From the NCBI GenBank assembly GCA_001687465.1, contig LVLI01000469.1:1-13211 (forward strand): DNA of 13,211 bases, read 5' to 3'. The position numbers and the translations under genes are program-made. This DNA is from Halocafeteria seosinensis (lineage: Eukaryota > Sar > Bigyra > Bicosoecida). Below the pieces are notes generated by a model. That model did no database searches, had not been told where the DNA came from, and worked only from the letters and a program-made list of their open reading frames with translations. Position 1 is the first letter of the stretch, and the number at the start of each line of letters is the position of its first letter. Below, piece by piece: positions 6,182 through 13,211 of the stretch.

Positions 6182-6230
6182 AGCAAAGCCTATATTTTCA
6201 AGAATTATTAAATTTAATAAAAAAAAATCG
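6182..6230. other. junction between AT-rich element and host-like DNA
   Basis: After primase homology stops at 6181 come about 25 AT-rich bases of no visible origin, a perfect 16-bp palindrome TTATTAAATTTAATAA (6205-6220) overlapping the stop codon, and seven more A (6221-6227). Composition then switches at TCGCGGGCG. Either this is the native 3' end of the element or gene, or a broken and repaired insertion end. The other end and any target-site duplication lie outside the window. Confidence 0.6.
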
Positions 6231-7920
6231 CGGGCGTTACACTATCAATGTCAAGGCCCACCAATCGCGACCTATCACCGTCATTGTTGAACACGGAATA
6301 CTCTCATCACCACGTCCAAGGGCGCCATCGGCATATGTCTTCGAGACATAGACCGTCTATGATAGACGTCTCCAGAAGCATGGGATTGATCTCCGGTCGT
6401 ACCGCCTGCGATACCTCCAGCGCCATATTTAATAGCTTACATCCAACGAGAACTGCATCACACACACAAAAAGCAAACGGGTCTAAAGCTCATCACGTCA
6501 TCACTAGAGAACTTGTCCCACTTCAGGGCAAGGCGAAGGGGTGTTCTGGCCCCTCGACAAGCACCCCGAAACCCTGGGTATTGACACCATTTTTAGACAC
6601 TCTTGTGGGTTTACGGATGCCCTGTTCAACCCCTCGTAGTTGCACCAAGATGGTGTGACGATAAGAGAAGCAGTCAGTACATTGCGATCCCAAGCCGGTA
6701 GGGACTATTACATTGTACGCACAACACTTGACAAAAGCGTGTGAACGTTAAAATTATGATGTTTTCTTGGGAAGAGTAGACCGCAAAATTAGTAAGTGTC
6801 CTGGTTGTATTTGGAGGAACATCACTATTCAGTAGATTAGTTCCTCTTATCAGTTTAGACCTGCTGGAGCTAATGGAATTAAAGTAAGACCGCCGTCATG
6901 ACGGGATAGCAGTGGAACTGGAACTACATCCGCATGTAACAAGAATAAACAAGAATAAACTGGCGTGGCCCAACAATCCACTGAGGTCGGAATTCGGTTC
7001 GATGGAAGTGGTTGCAAGTATTACTAGCACGATGTGCCTGGTATTCACACATCAAGTCTATATGAGAATGTGTGGGAAGCCCCGTCCGAGGAGCTACGAT
7101 ACAGTGCGCCGCATTGTGACTAGAACGTAAGGAGAAAGACGTGATACGTTGGTATCAGGGTAGGTTGTACCGTGGTGAAATAATGCGGCAAAACCTGTTG
7201 AAATTCTCGCACGCAGCTCAACGAATGGAAGCACATTTTCGTAAAAGCTTTGATAGATGGTGCAACGAGAACGGGATCTCCTCTCCTGTTTTATGGGACC
7301 GTCAAGATTTCCGTGAATTCCAGTAACGGCCACAAATTGTGAAACCATACATCGAACTCGCATCGTCCCAAAAGGAGGCTTACACAGAAATTCTTGTGCA
7401 GAATTGCTGTGCTATACCGTCCAACCAGCGAATCGTGTCCATAGTTCAAAGCTTACCAGCCGATTAGATTGAAGCTGTGCTAGTCATCCCTCAGTATCAT
7501 TTGGTCTGGAGTGCACTTAGTTGAACACTATGCGCTCGTTATAGCCTTTATTGGATTTTCAGCAGTGCTTCCCCTTTCATGGATACATGAAGGCAAGTCA
7601 GTCTGCTTCCAGGCGGTACGGCTGCTAGTCCAGTAACCCATACACAACCTACAAAGTGTAGATGCCGGATACAATACACACGAACCCTGACCGGTATGCT
7701 ACGCTATTTGTCTTCAAACACATCCAGTGCTAGTGTATTTAAATGGATGCCCTAGGATAGAAAAAATGAACTAAGATCCCGAAGTCAATGCAAACCCAAG
7801 CTTAAGTACACTTCCAAACCCCCAACCCCTAATGCTCTATTCCTGACTTAGCATCTTGATGTGACCATCGCAGTATCTTGTCTCCTTTTTCACCTGAGGC
7901 TACATAAACAGCACCAACTC
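6231..7920. other. host-like intergenic DNA with weak reading-frame remnants
   Basis: No intact gene is convincing over these 1.7 kb. Frames of note, all weak: minus 6307-6489 (60 open codons, ATG at 6426); plus 6508-6744 (79 codons with one TAG at 6637); minus about 6523-6751 in the same codon register, open without an ATG; and plus 7120-7524, listed separately. A 136-codon plus frame at 6248-6658 has a low-complexity Ser/Thr/Arg/His composition and looks fortuitous. The last few hundred bases should hold the 3' UTR of the minus-strand receptor gene; no clear polyadenylation signal was recognised. Confidence 0.5.
7120..7524 (+). pseudogene. possible decayed coding fragment, unidentified
   Basis: One plus-strand frame runs 134 codons with only two internal stops (TAA 7324-7326 and TAG 7465-7467) before TGA 7522-7524, fewer than expected by chance at this base composition. 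The reading is balanced in charged, aromatic and aliphatic residues, for example a stretch with WYQGRLYRGE near 7147 and KPYIELASSQKEAY near 7342. I do not recognise the family. A remnant of a host gene or transposon is possible, as is chance. Confidence 0.3.
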
Positions 7921-10900
7921 TTACTGGTCCGTGCTTGGCTCCGGTACTTTGGCGCGCCCAGTGGTTTCTTCCTCGCTCTCAGACTGTGTTTGAAATGCCG
8001 GTCCAAATTTTTGTGTTGCGATTTCCACGTGATTTGTACCGAAGTCATCCGTAGGAACAACGTTCGGTGGTTGGGCAACGAGTAGCCTTTGGTCGCATGT
8101 TTCTCCGTCCCAAGCTGGGGAGTAAGGTTGCACCTGATCGTTGGATTTATCTAGAGTACTAGTCAGTAGTTTTGTTTCACCACTTGGCTTCGGAACGTTT
8201 CGGTGGTGCATCGTTGCCTCGTTAGCTTCTACACTTTGTACAACCATTGATCGCTCTGACACAGTCGCGCTCAGTTTCTCTATTCCTTGTTCCAACTTTG
8301 AAGTACCTGTGTGGGCACGATGATCCCACTCGTTACGAGTAGTACTTAGTGGATCTGTTTCATCATCTGAGTCTCCAACAACAGCTTGTTGCTTTGCGGC
8401 TTTGTTATCGTCAGCCCTGGATATGAAAAGCGGTTGGGACGAATCACCGGGGACTGCCTCTATGTCGCGGTGTTCTACTTCATTGCAGCAAAATTCATGG
8501 GTAGGATCTGAGTCCATTAATGCTGTATCTTGAGTATCTTTTGTTTGAGTTGTCGAAGCCTGATGGAACACACCTTCATCATTGTTGAGCAACGTATGTT
8601 CTTCAAAGTTGTATTCGCTTTTACAATCCAGATAGAGCTGTGTTTGTTCGATTCGGGCGGGCACCGACGCGTGTCGCCTTATGTTTCCATTTCTAGCAAG
8701 TTGTAAAGTGGTCTGGTTGTTATACCGCAACTCGTGCTGAGGAACTGCATCCGCATGTGCATTCTGTCGCTCATTTTCTTTATCAGACTGCCACCCGCTC
8801 GCCCTCCCTAGACGATGCGTGGAATTTCTTCTCTTCCCATCATCTTCTTGCATTTTTCTCCTCAGACCACCAACCCCTGCTTCACCATAGACGATGTAGC
8901 GAGCACGTAGACGCACATTGTCATCATCATCTGTAACGACTTGATCATCACCCGCAGATGGTTCCAGAATATTGGAATATCGTTGAGAGTCTTGAAAGCA
9001 GTCTGGCTTAGTCTTACGATACGATCGGAGCGTACTGCAAAAGGGCGTAGAACGGATCCAACCTAAGAACCAATTGATGCCACTTCTAAAAACTGACAGG
9101 AAAAGCGTAGCAAATGTTATAATCAACCAAACAAGCATGACCATTTGAACTGCGATCACTAAAGAGTCGACAATAGCTGCATCATCAGGATCTTTCACAG
9201 AGTGCCTGAGAAGTCCTAGCGCAACTGTAATTGGTAAGCACAGCGACTTGGCCATTTCCAACTCGTTAAGGGGTGACTGAAGTTTATAAGGCCGCATCAT
9301 GGCTACCAGGAGCATAAAGATAATCAAAACAGAAGCAGCGGTAACAATTTGCTGCAAGCCGTCGGAAACAAAAAATGCCAGTAATATCAGTATTGATTTC
9401 CTTAGAATTTCCACGGCAGGCCACAAGTAACCACGATTACGGACTCTTAACCCATCGATCAAGTTTAAGAAATCATGTCGCAAACTGGGTGTAGTTGCTG
9501 TTCTATGTTTCCAAATGCGGAAGGTGCTTAAGAATACTGGAAAACCAAATACAACAGTGGCAACTGTAACACCGGATATAATGGCCAGCACAGTGTACTC
9601 TGATCCTGTCGTTGTTACAGTCAAATCGGCCCGCAAGCGTTGCTTCCCGAAGACTTCGTACGGATATGTGTTGTAGGTATTAACTACCGCCATTGTTGTA
9701 GCAGTGTGGAATTGTCCCAGTAATATGGCAACTGGGTTGAGGGAGGACTTGAACGCTTGGCCACAGGATGCTCTCTGTCCTTTCTTATTGGCATGCATAA
9801 CATATTGAATCCACTGAGAAAGGATCACGATTATCCACGGAGATAGCAACGAAATCAAGGAAAGGCCAAAGAATTGCAGTTTCGATATACACTGGAACGC
9901 ATCCGGGCTTGTAGGATCCATCAAGAAGAGCCGCGAGAACTGCCGATACCATTTGGCGTCCCCAGAGAATGGGGTATACACCAACTCTGATAAGATGGAA
10001 TTAATTTGTAAATAATCAATACCAATAAGTACAACTAACTGCAGGTACGAGAAAGGATCCATAAGTCCTTCGGATTCGATCGACTGATCTGATACCTGGT
10101 CACCGTAGACCCGCGGAAACGTCTGAAAATTAATACCCTGAGGCTCCGAAACAGTAGCGGGGTTACTCTCTTTCTCGGATGAAATAGTTCTTCTAAATTC
10201 CTGCATATTAATGCCAACGAAAATTAAAATGGCTACCAGTGCCCACAAGCCAACCATAACCGCATTGCGGCGCTGGTCTTGACACTCTAGGCATTCATCT
10301 TCTGTCTTGACCCATCCCTCTTCGCAAGAGTCACATAAGGGACCGCTCCGAGCACCCGAGCACTCGACCAAGAAATGGGTATTGTTGACAACACACGCAG
10401 ATGGAGGATCACATTTATGCACCCGAACAGAATTCCCCTCTTGTATCTTCTCCACAATGAAACGACGAACCGTCTGATTCATCGGCCGAAGGGGACTGTT
10501 TACCGCACAGACCTCGCACCAAAAGCCATCGTCCATGAGGAGCTGACCTTTGACGCATTCAAAACCATTAGATGGACAAGGAATACATTCACTGCTCCCC
10601 TCTAGTGAGAAATGGTCCGTGGGACAAGCGTCACATTTTCCCACATTTGATGCTTTGGCAAGCAATTGTCCTGCTGGACATGGGAGACACTTGGCACCAC
10701 CACCGTTTGGTTCCTCTTCCTCTTGCCGAGAGAATCCAGCCTTGCATAAACATTGTGATCCTTCTTCGTTAGGAACCTCATTCTTCGGACACACCACGGT
10801 CTTTGTTTGCAAAACGACATCAGTATTCTCGATGGATACGTTATTCAACCTTGCGTTCACTGATACCCGCCCTTGGACTCTGAATGTAAGGAAAACTGAA

Positions 10901-12618
10901 AAGCTCCCTAATTCGTCACCCTCTTGAACTCGAAGAGGATATTGTCTACTAACATCAGTCTCGCTGATATCGTCTCCCAAGGCTCTAACAACTACTGCCA
11001 CATAAGGGTGTCCTTCGTAGTTTTTCCACACTTTTTCACCAGAAAATACAGAACGGGCAGGGGTATTTCCGAAGACATCTGCTAGGACCATATCGACTCG
11101 AAGTCGTTCGTTTACGAAGCCACGGTCTACTTGTGGAACAATGTGAGACTTTACGGGGTCTGCGGACCCTGGGGCAAACACAGTTCTCAGCGATAAATCC
11201 CTAGTATCACGCGAGTCCGCAAAAATTTCGTCAGCCAGCCACTGCTGGAAGGTTAGTATCGATAATGAATATCTCAGCACCGGGCTATATGCAAACGCGC
11301 TAAAACTGTTTTTCGAGTTGTTATAAGTGAGCATCTCCTGCGGATAACGTACCGTCGCCCGAAACGTTCGTCGATTATCAGCATTTATGATCGCGGACGC
11401 AGGATTGAACTGAAGCCAATTTCCGAATTTCATAACGTTATCCTGCAATTTGGAAGCCATGGGGCTTCCACTATCATTCAGTTCGAGGGCAAATAAGCGA
11501 GGCATGACAAACACTGACTGCCTGTCTACGTTCAACACATCCCATTTCACCGACATTGCTTCGTTCGGCACCAACTTAGCTTCCAGAGGCCTCTCAGGAC
11601 ATACGAAAACAGATGTTACCAGGAGACTAAGGTGCACCCAAAATCGTTGGCCGTTCCACCTCGACGCACCTACAGGAGGTGGGTCTTTAGATAACGCTTG
11701 GCCTTCGCCGTTTCTGGAGTCAGTTTCAATTAGAAGCCAAGATTCGAACAGGCCAGACGCGTTGACATTGCTGGGGACCATTTCTAATTGCAACAGTGTT
11801 TCCTGTTCGGTGCTATCTGGAATAGTCCCCCTTCCGGGAAGCACACCAGTCGTCGGTCGTGCCCAAAACGAGAAAGCGCTCCCACCAGAAACCTCGTGAC
11901 CTCGGGAAGTAAACAGTCGAGCTCTCCAATTTACGAGGTAGTTACCGCCATTTGCCGCTTCTATTGTGCGCGACCGTGGTGCATCAGCAAAGCTCATCTG
12001 AACATTAAAACTATTTTGTATCACCTCAAAATGACCTTCGCGGACTCGAAGCGAAATGGCGACCTCTAGGACTGTAGATACATCAAGCCCAATGTCGGAC
12101 ACTGTTACCTGGACATAAGATTCTAATAGACCTTGAAGCGCTTGTTTAATATCAAACGCAAGGGTCATCTCTAGAGCGACCGTGCTGTTCCCAGATTCTC
12201 CTGGCTCAGGAAGAATGGCGATACCTTCCAACTCACTTGGTTTGCTCCAGCTATATCTCTGGTTGGCCTCCATGCTCAAAATAATAGAGCGTTGTACCAC
12301 TCGTGAAGCGTTACTAGTAGATGCAGTCCTTCCTTCATCAATAGGAAGAGACTGAGGTTGCACGGATACATCCAAAGTCCTGGTTTCAACGAATTTCGAA
12401 ATATCGATCGACATTGACGGGCCAGCAGAAATAATAATTTCGTCTTCGACTCGTATGAGTAACTTCATGGGAACCAACACCCGCGCGGAGTCGTCCAACT
12501 GTCTTCTTCGCGACAAAGCAGCTCTTTTTCGGAGCAATGGGAGTTGAGATTGGATCCGAGAGGGTGCATTCTGGTGAAAGAAAAGACGCACATCGTAGCT
12601 TAATGTCCTGCACGACAA
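7921..12618 (-). CDS. large receptor-like multi-pass membrane protein with cysteine-rich ectodomain; 5' end uncertain
   Basis: An open frame of 1,565 codons ending in TAA at 7921-7923. The listed left-hand codon (12618) is TTG, not a credible eukaryotic start; the frame is open back to about 12690 without an ATG, and the first in-frame ATG is at 12468 (residue 51). No signal peptide is visible, so a 5' exon is probably missing. Residues about 51-605 are a Ser/Thr- and beta-rich ectodomain. Residues about 608-780 are a cysteine-rich region with CxxC spacing like GCC2/GCC3 (ephrin-receptor-like) modules. About nine hydrophobic segments follow, near 783-803, 856-876, 913-936, 958-977, 1006-1031, 1066-1087, 1091-1107, 1121-1136 and 1151-1176. 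The last 390 residues are a polar, probably cytosolic tail. The layout resembles the TRP-like receptor proteins of protists and algae. Ligand and function are unknown. Confidence 0.85.
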   Translation of the reverse strand: MSCRTLSYDVRLFFHQNAPSRIQSQLPLLRKRAALSRRRQLDDSARVLVPMKLLIRVEDEIIISAGPSMSIDISKFVETRTLDVSVQPQSLPIDEGRTASTSNASRVVQRSIILSMEANQRYSWSKPSELEGIAILPEPGESGNSTVALEMTLAFDIKQALQGLLESYVQVTVSDIGLDVSTVLEVAISLRVREGHFEVIQNSFNVQMSFADAPRSRTIEAANGGNYLVNWRARLFTSRGHEVSGGSAFSFWARPTTGVLPGRGTIPDSTEQETLLQLEMVPSNVNASGLFESWLLIETDSRNGEGQALSKDPPPVGASRWNGQRFWVHLSLLVTSVFVCPERPLEAKLVPNEAMSVKWDVLNVDRQSVFVMPRLFALELNDSGSPMASKLQDNVMKFGNWLQFNPASAIINADNRRTFRATVRYPQEMLTYNNSKNSFSAFAYSPVLRYSLSILTFQQWLADEIFADSRDTRDLSLRTVFAPGSADPVKSHIVPQVDRGFVNERLRVDMVLADVFGNTPARSVFSGEKVWKNYEGHPYVAVVVRALGDDISETDVSRQYPLRVQEGDELGSFSVFLTFRVQGRVSVNARLNNVSIENTDVVLQTKTVVCPKNEVPNEEGSQCLCKAGFSRQEEEEPNGGGAKCLPCPAGQLLAKASNVGKCDACPTDHFSLEGSSECIPCPSNGFECVKGQLLMDDGFWCEVCAVNSPLRPMNQTVRRFIVEKIQEGNSVRVHKCDPPSACVVNNTHFLVECSGARSGPLCDSCEEGWVKTEDECLECQDQRRNAVMVGLWALVAILIFVGINMQEFRRTISSEKESNPATVSEPQGINFQTFPRVYGDQVSDQSIESEGLMDPFSYLQLVVLIGIDYLQINSILSELVYTPFSGDAKWYRQFSRLFLMDPTSPDAFQCISKLQFFGLSLISLLSPWIIVILSQWIQYVMHANKKGQRASCGQAFKSSLNPVAILLGQFHTATTMAVVNTYNTYPYEVFGKQRLRADLTVTTTGSEYTVLAIISGVTVATVVFGFPVFLSTFRIWKHRTATTPSLRHDFLNLIDGLRVRNRGYLWPAVEILRKSILILLAFFVSDGLQQIVTAASVLIIFMLLVAMMRPYKLQSPLNELEMAKSLCLPITVALGLLRHSVKDPDDAAIVDSLVIAVQMVMLVWLIITFATLFLSVFRSGINWFLGWIRSTPFCSTLRSYRKTKPDCFQDSQRYSNILEPSAGDDQVVTDDDDNVRLRARYIVYGEAGVGGLRRKMQEDDGKRRNSTHRLGRASGWQSDKENERQNAHADAVPQHELRYNNQTTLQLARNGNIRRHASVPARIEQTQLYLDCKSEYNFEEHTLLNNDEGVFHQASTTQTKDTQDTALMDSDPTHEFCCNEVEHRDIEAVPGDSSQPLFISRADDNKAAKQQAVVGDSDDETDPLSTTRNEWDHRAHTGTSKLEQGIEKLSATVSERSMVVQSVEANEATMHHRNVPKPSGETKLLTSTLDKSNDQVQPYSPAWDGETCDQRLLVAQPPNVVPTDDFGTNHVEIATQKFGPAFQTQSESEEETTGRAKVPEPSTDQ

Positions 12619-12691
12619 CGAAGTACTCCTTGACCCGACACATGATGTATTGGAAACAACTATAGGTCTCTGAATGAGGTTCGGGACAAAC

Positions 12692-12869
12692 TATCCCGGG
12701 ATGCTCCCGCCCAGTATCCCGGGATGCTCTGCCCCGAGTATCCCGGGATGCTCTGTCCGGGTATCCCGGGATGCTCTCCCTCGAGTATCCCGGGATGCTC
12801 TGCTGGAGTATCCCGGGATGCTCTCCGGTTGTATCCCGGGATGCTCTCCGATTGTATCCCGGGATACCC
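12692..12869. repeat. array of eight 15-bp units with a palindromic core
   Basis: Units begin at 12692, 12715, 12739, 12762, 12786, 12809, 12832 and 12855. Seven are exactly TATCCCGGGATGCTC; the eighth ends ATACCC instead of ATGCTC. Spacers are 8-9 bp and vary in sequence, giving a period of 23-24 bp. Each unit contains the 10-bp palindrome ATCCCGGGAT. The array lies just upstream of the receptor gene. It is either a minisatellite or a cluster of sites for a dimeric DNA-binding protein. All frames through it are open by chance, which creates several spurious reading frames. Confidence 0.9.
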
Positions 12870-12983
12870 TCACGAATCGCATCCCAAACGCATTTTAGTA
12901 CCGTACATTCTATTTTTATTGACAGTAATGTAACAGTAGAGAGTATTATACTTTTATGCATAAGAATGGTGTTTTTACAGTAG
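12870..12983. other. short AT-richer spacer right of the repeat array
   Basis: No gene seen. It ends with GTTTTTACAG then TAG (12971-12983), which resembles a pyrimidine-rich 3' splice site before the frame described next. The acceptor call is speculative. Confidence 0.25.
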
Positions 12984-13211
12984 AAAGGCGGCCAAAATTG
13001 TACAAGTGCCCTCTTTGATGGACAGAGTCGGGCTAAGGACGGGCCACTATGGCTCCGCCCATACCTCATTGAGCTCCAAGAGTCAATCGGTACCAAAGAC
13101 GCAAACTGGGGAAGACTGACGGTCAAGCGAGCTCCCTCGCACAAGGTCCAATCCTTCCTGACAGGAAAGATACACTTACGCTACAAGCAGAGGCTGCTAC
13201 AGTCTCTACGG
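12984..13211 (+). CDS. possible partial exon, unidentified, running off the right edge
   Basis: After TAG at 12981-12983 the plus frame is open for 76 codons to the window edge. It has an even, protein-like composition (for example PLWLRPYLIELQESIG, and LTGKIHLRYKQRLLQSLR at the end), while the other frames of this strand contain stops. No ATG is present, so it would be an internal or terminal exon entered through an acceptor near 12980, or a transposon fragment. The family was not recognised. The minus-strand frame that covers the same bases and the repeat array is judged spurious. Confidence 0.35.

Larger units (their letters stand above)
5186..6211 (+). pseudogene. truncated second copy of the primase-polymerase gene (helicase lost)
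   Basis: From ATG 5186 (matching 2789 in copy 1) there are 341 codons to TAA 6209-6211. The primase motifs remain: DLD, TPSQGYH, and DTRHGG with GPG. The copy departs from the full gene after LTDY, and nine unrelated residues precede the stop, so the linker end and the entire helicase are missing. The frame is otherwise open, and indels against copy 1 are multiples of three, so it may have been, or may still be, translated as a free-standing primase. The frame is open back to 5027, but that part includes hairpin C. ATG 5372, just after the second 36-nt motif, is an alternative start. The 3' end coincides with the junction to host-like DNA. Confidence 0.75.
1..6227. mobile_element. AT-rich virus-like insertion (right end; left end outside window)
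   Basis: Seen: this stretch is markedly more AT-rich than 6228-13211, its genes are compact and intronless, and a duplicated replication gene, a shared 36-nt motif and hairpins occur only here. Known: primase-polymerase fused or paired with origin-binding-type helicases, small C2HC/C2H2 zinc-finger proteins and AT-rich 3' hairpins are typical of nucleocytoplasmic large DNA viruses and the virophages, polinton-like viruses and transpovirons associated with them. Inferred: an integrated fragment of such an element. No capsid, packaging ATPase, integrase or protease gene is visible, so the class is undecided. An assembly chimera at 6228 is possible. Confidence 0.65.

Noticed and set aside
1-6227. 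Terminal inverted repeats of a polinton-like element
   Set aside because: The left arm is internal: the primase gene continues beyond it, so the arms are not at both termini. The true ends are not both in the window.
6248-6658. 136-codon plus-strand frame in the host-like region
   Set aside because: Low-complexity composition (Ser/Thr/Arg/His-rich), no recognisable motif, and alternative frames in the same bases look at least as protein-like.
10035-10927. Several frames overlapping the receptor gene (10035-10217, 10375-10605, 10550-10927, 10572-10772, 10602-10820)
   Set aside because: Shadows of the long receptor frame in other frames or strands, lacking motifs of their own.
12692-12869. 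CRISPR-like array (repeats with variable spacers)
   Set aside because: The 15-bp repeats with 8-9-bp spacers are far too short, no cas genes are present, and the context is eukaryotic.
12386-13144. 252-codon minus-strand frame across the repeat array
   Set aside because: Open mainly because the repeat unit lacks stops in all frames; it overlaps the receptor gene in another frame and reads as repeat peptide. The same applies to plus-strand frames at 12674-12983 and the minus frame at 12691-12882.

Overview
The window joins two different kinds of eukaryotic DNA. Bases 1-6227 are clearly AT-rich and hold compact, intronless, virus-like genes. Bases 6228-13211 are of intermediate GC and look like nuclear DNA of an alga or other protist: sparse coding, a minisatellite-like array and one very large membrane receptor-like gene. 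The host group cannot be fixed from this sequence; an intron-poor alga (red alga or stramenopile) would fit.

AT-rich part, taken as one end of an integrated virus-like or selfish replicon. A minus-strand gene running off the left edge (1-2789, at least 929 codons) encodes an archaeo-eukaryotic-type primase-polymerase domain fused to an SF2 helicase of the herpesvirus origin-binding-protein type. Upstream are two tandem units of about 150 bp, each with an imperfect palindrome (2860-3165), then about 1 kb without a convincing gene that ends in three 11-bp iterations. Two small plus-strand genes follow: an acidic protein with an AT-hook and four exact internal repeats (4209-4700), and a basic C2HC zinc-finger protein (4758-4976). 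A second, inverted and 3'-truncated copy of the primase gene (5186-6211) ends at the junction with host-like DNA. The two primase copies and their upstream regions form inverted arms of about 1.1 kb around a spacer of about 2 kb.

The best candidate for something undescribed is a 36-nt ungapped motif with TATA in the middle. It lies just before the ATG of both small genes and occurs twice, each time before an ATG, near the 5' end of each primase copy. Its conserved codons show almost no synonymous variation, so it looks like a shared promoter or leader rather than coding sequence; the primase probably starts downstream of where the longest frame suggests. Three upstream palindromes keep pairing while changing sequence, and AT-rich hairpins follow the small genes, recalling the hairpin 3'-end rule of Mimivirus-type transcription.

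Host-like part. 6228-7920 holds only weak or decayed reading frames. 7921-12618 (minus) encodes a receptor-like protein of about 1,500 residues with a beta-rich ectodomain, a GCC2/GCC3-type cysteine-rich region, about nine membrane segments and a long polar tail; its true 5' end is not visible. Just upstream is an array of eight 15-bp units centred on a 10-bp palindrome (12692-12869). A possible partial exon on the plus strand runs off the right edge (12984-13211).
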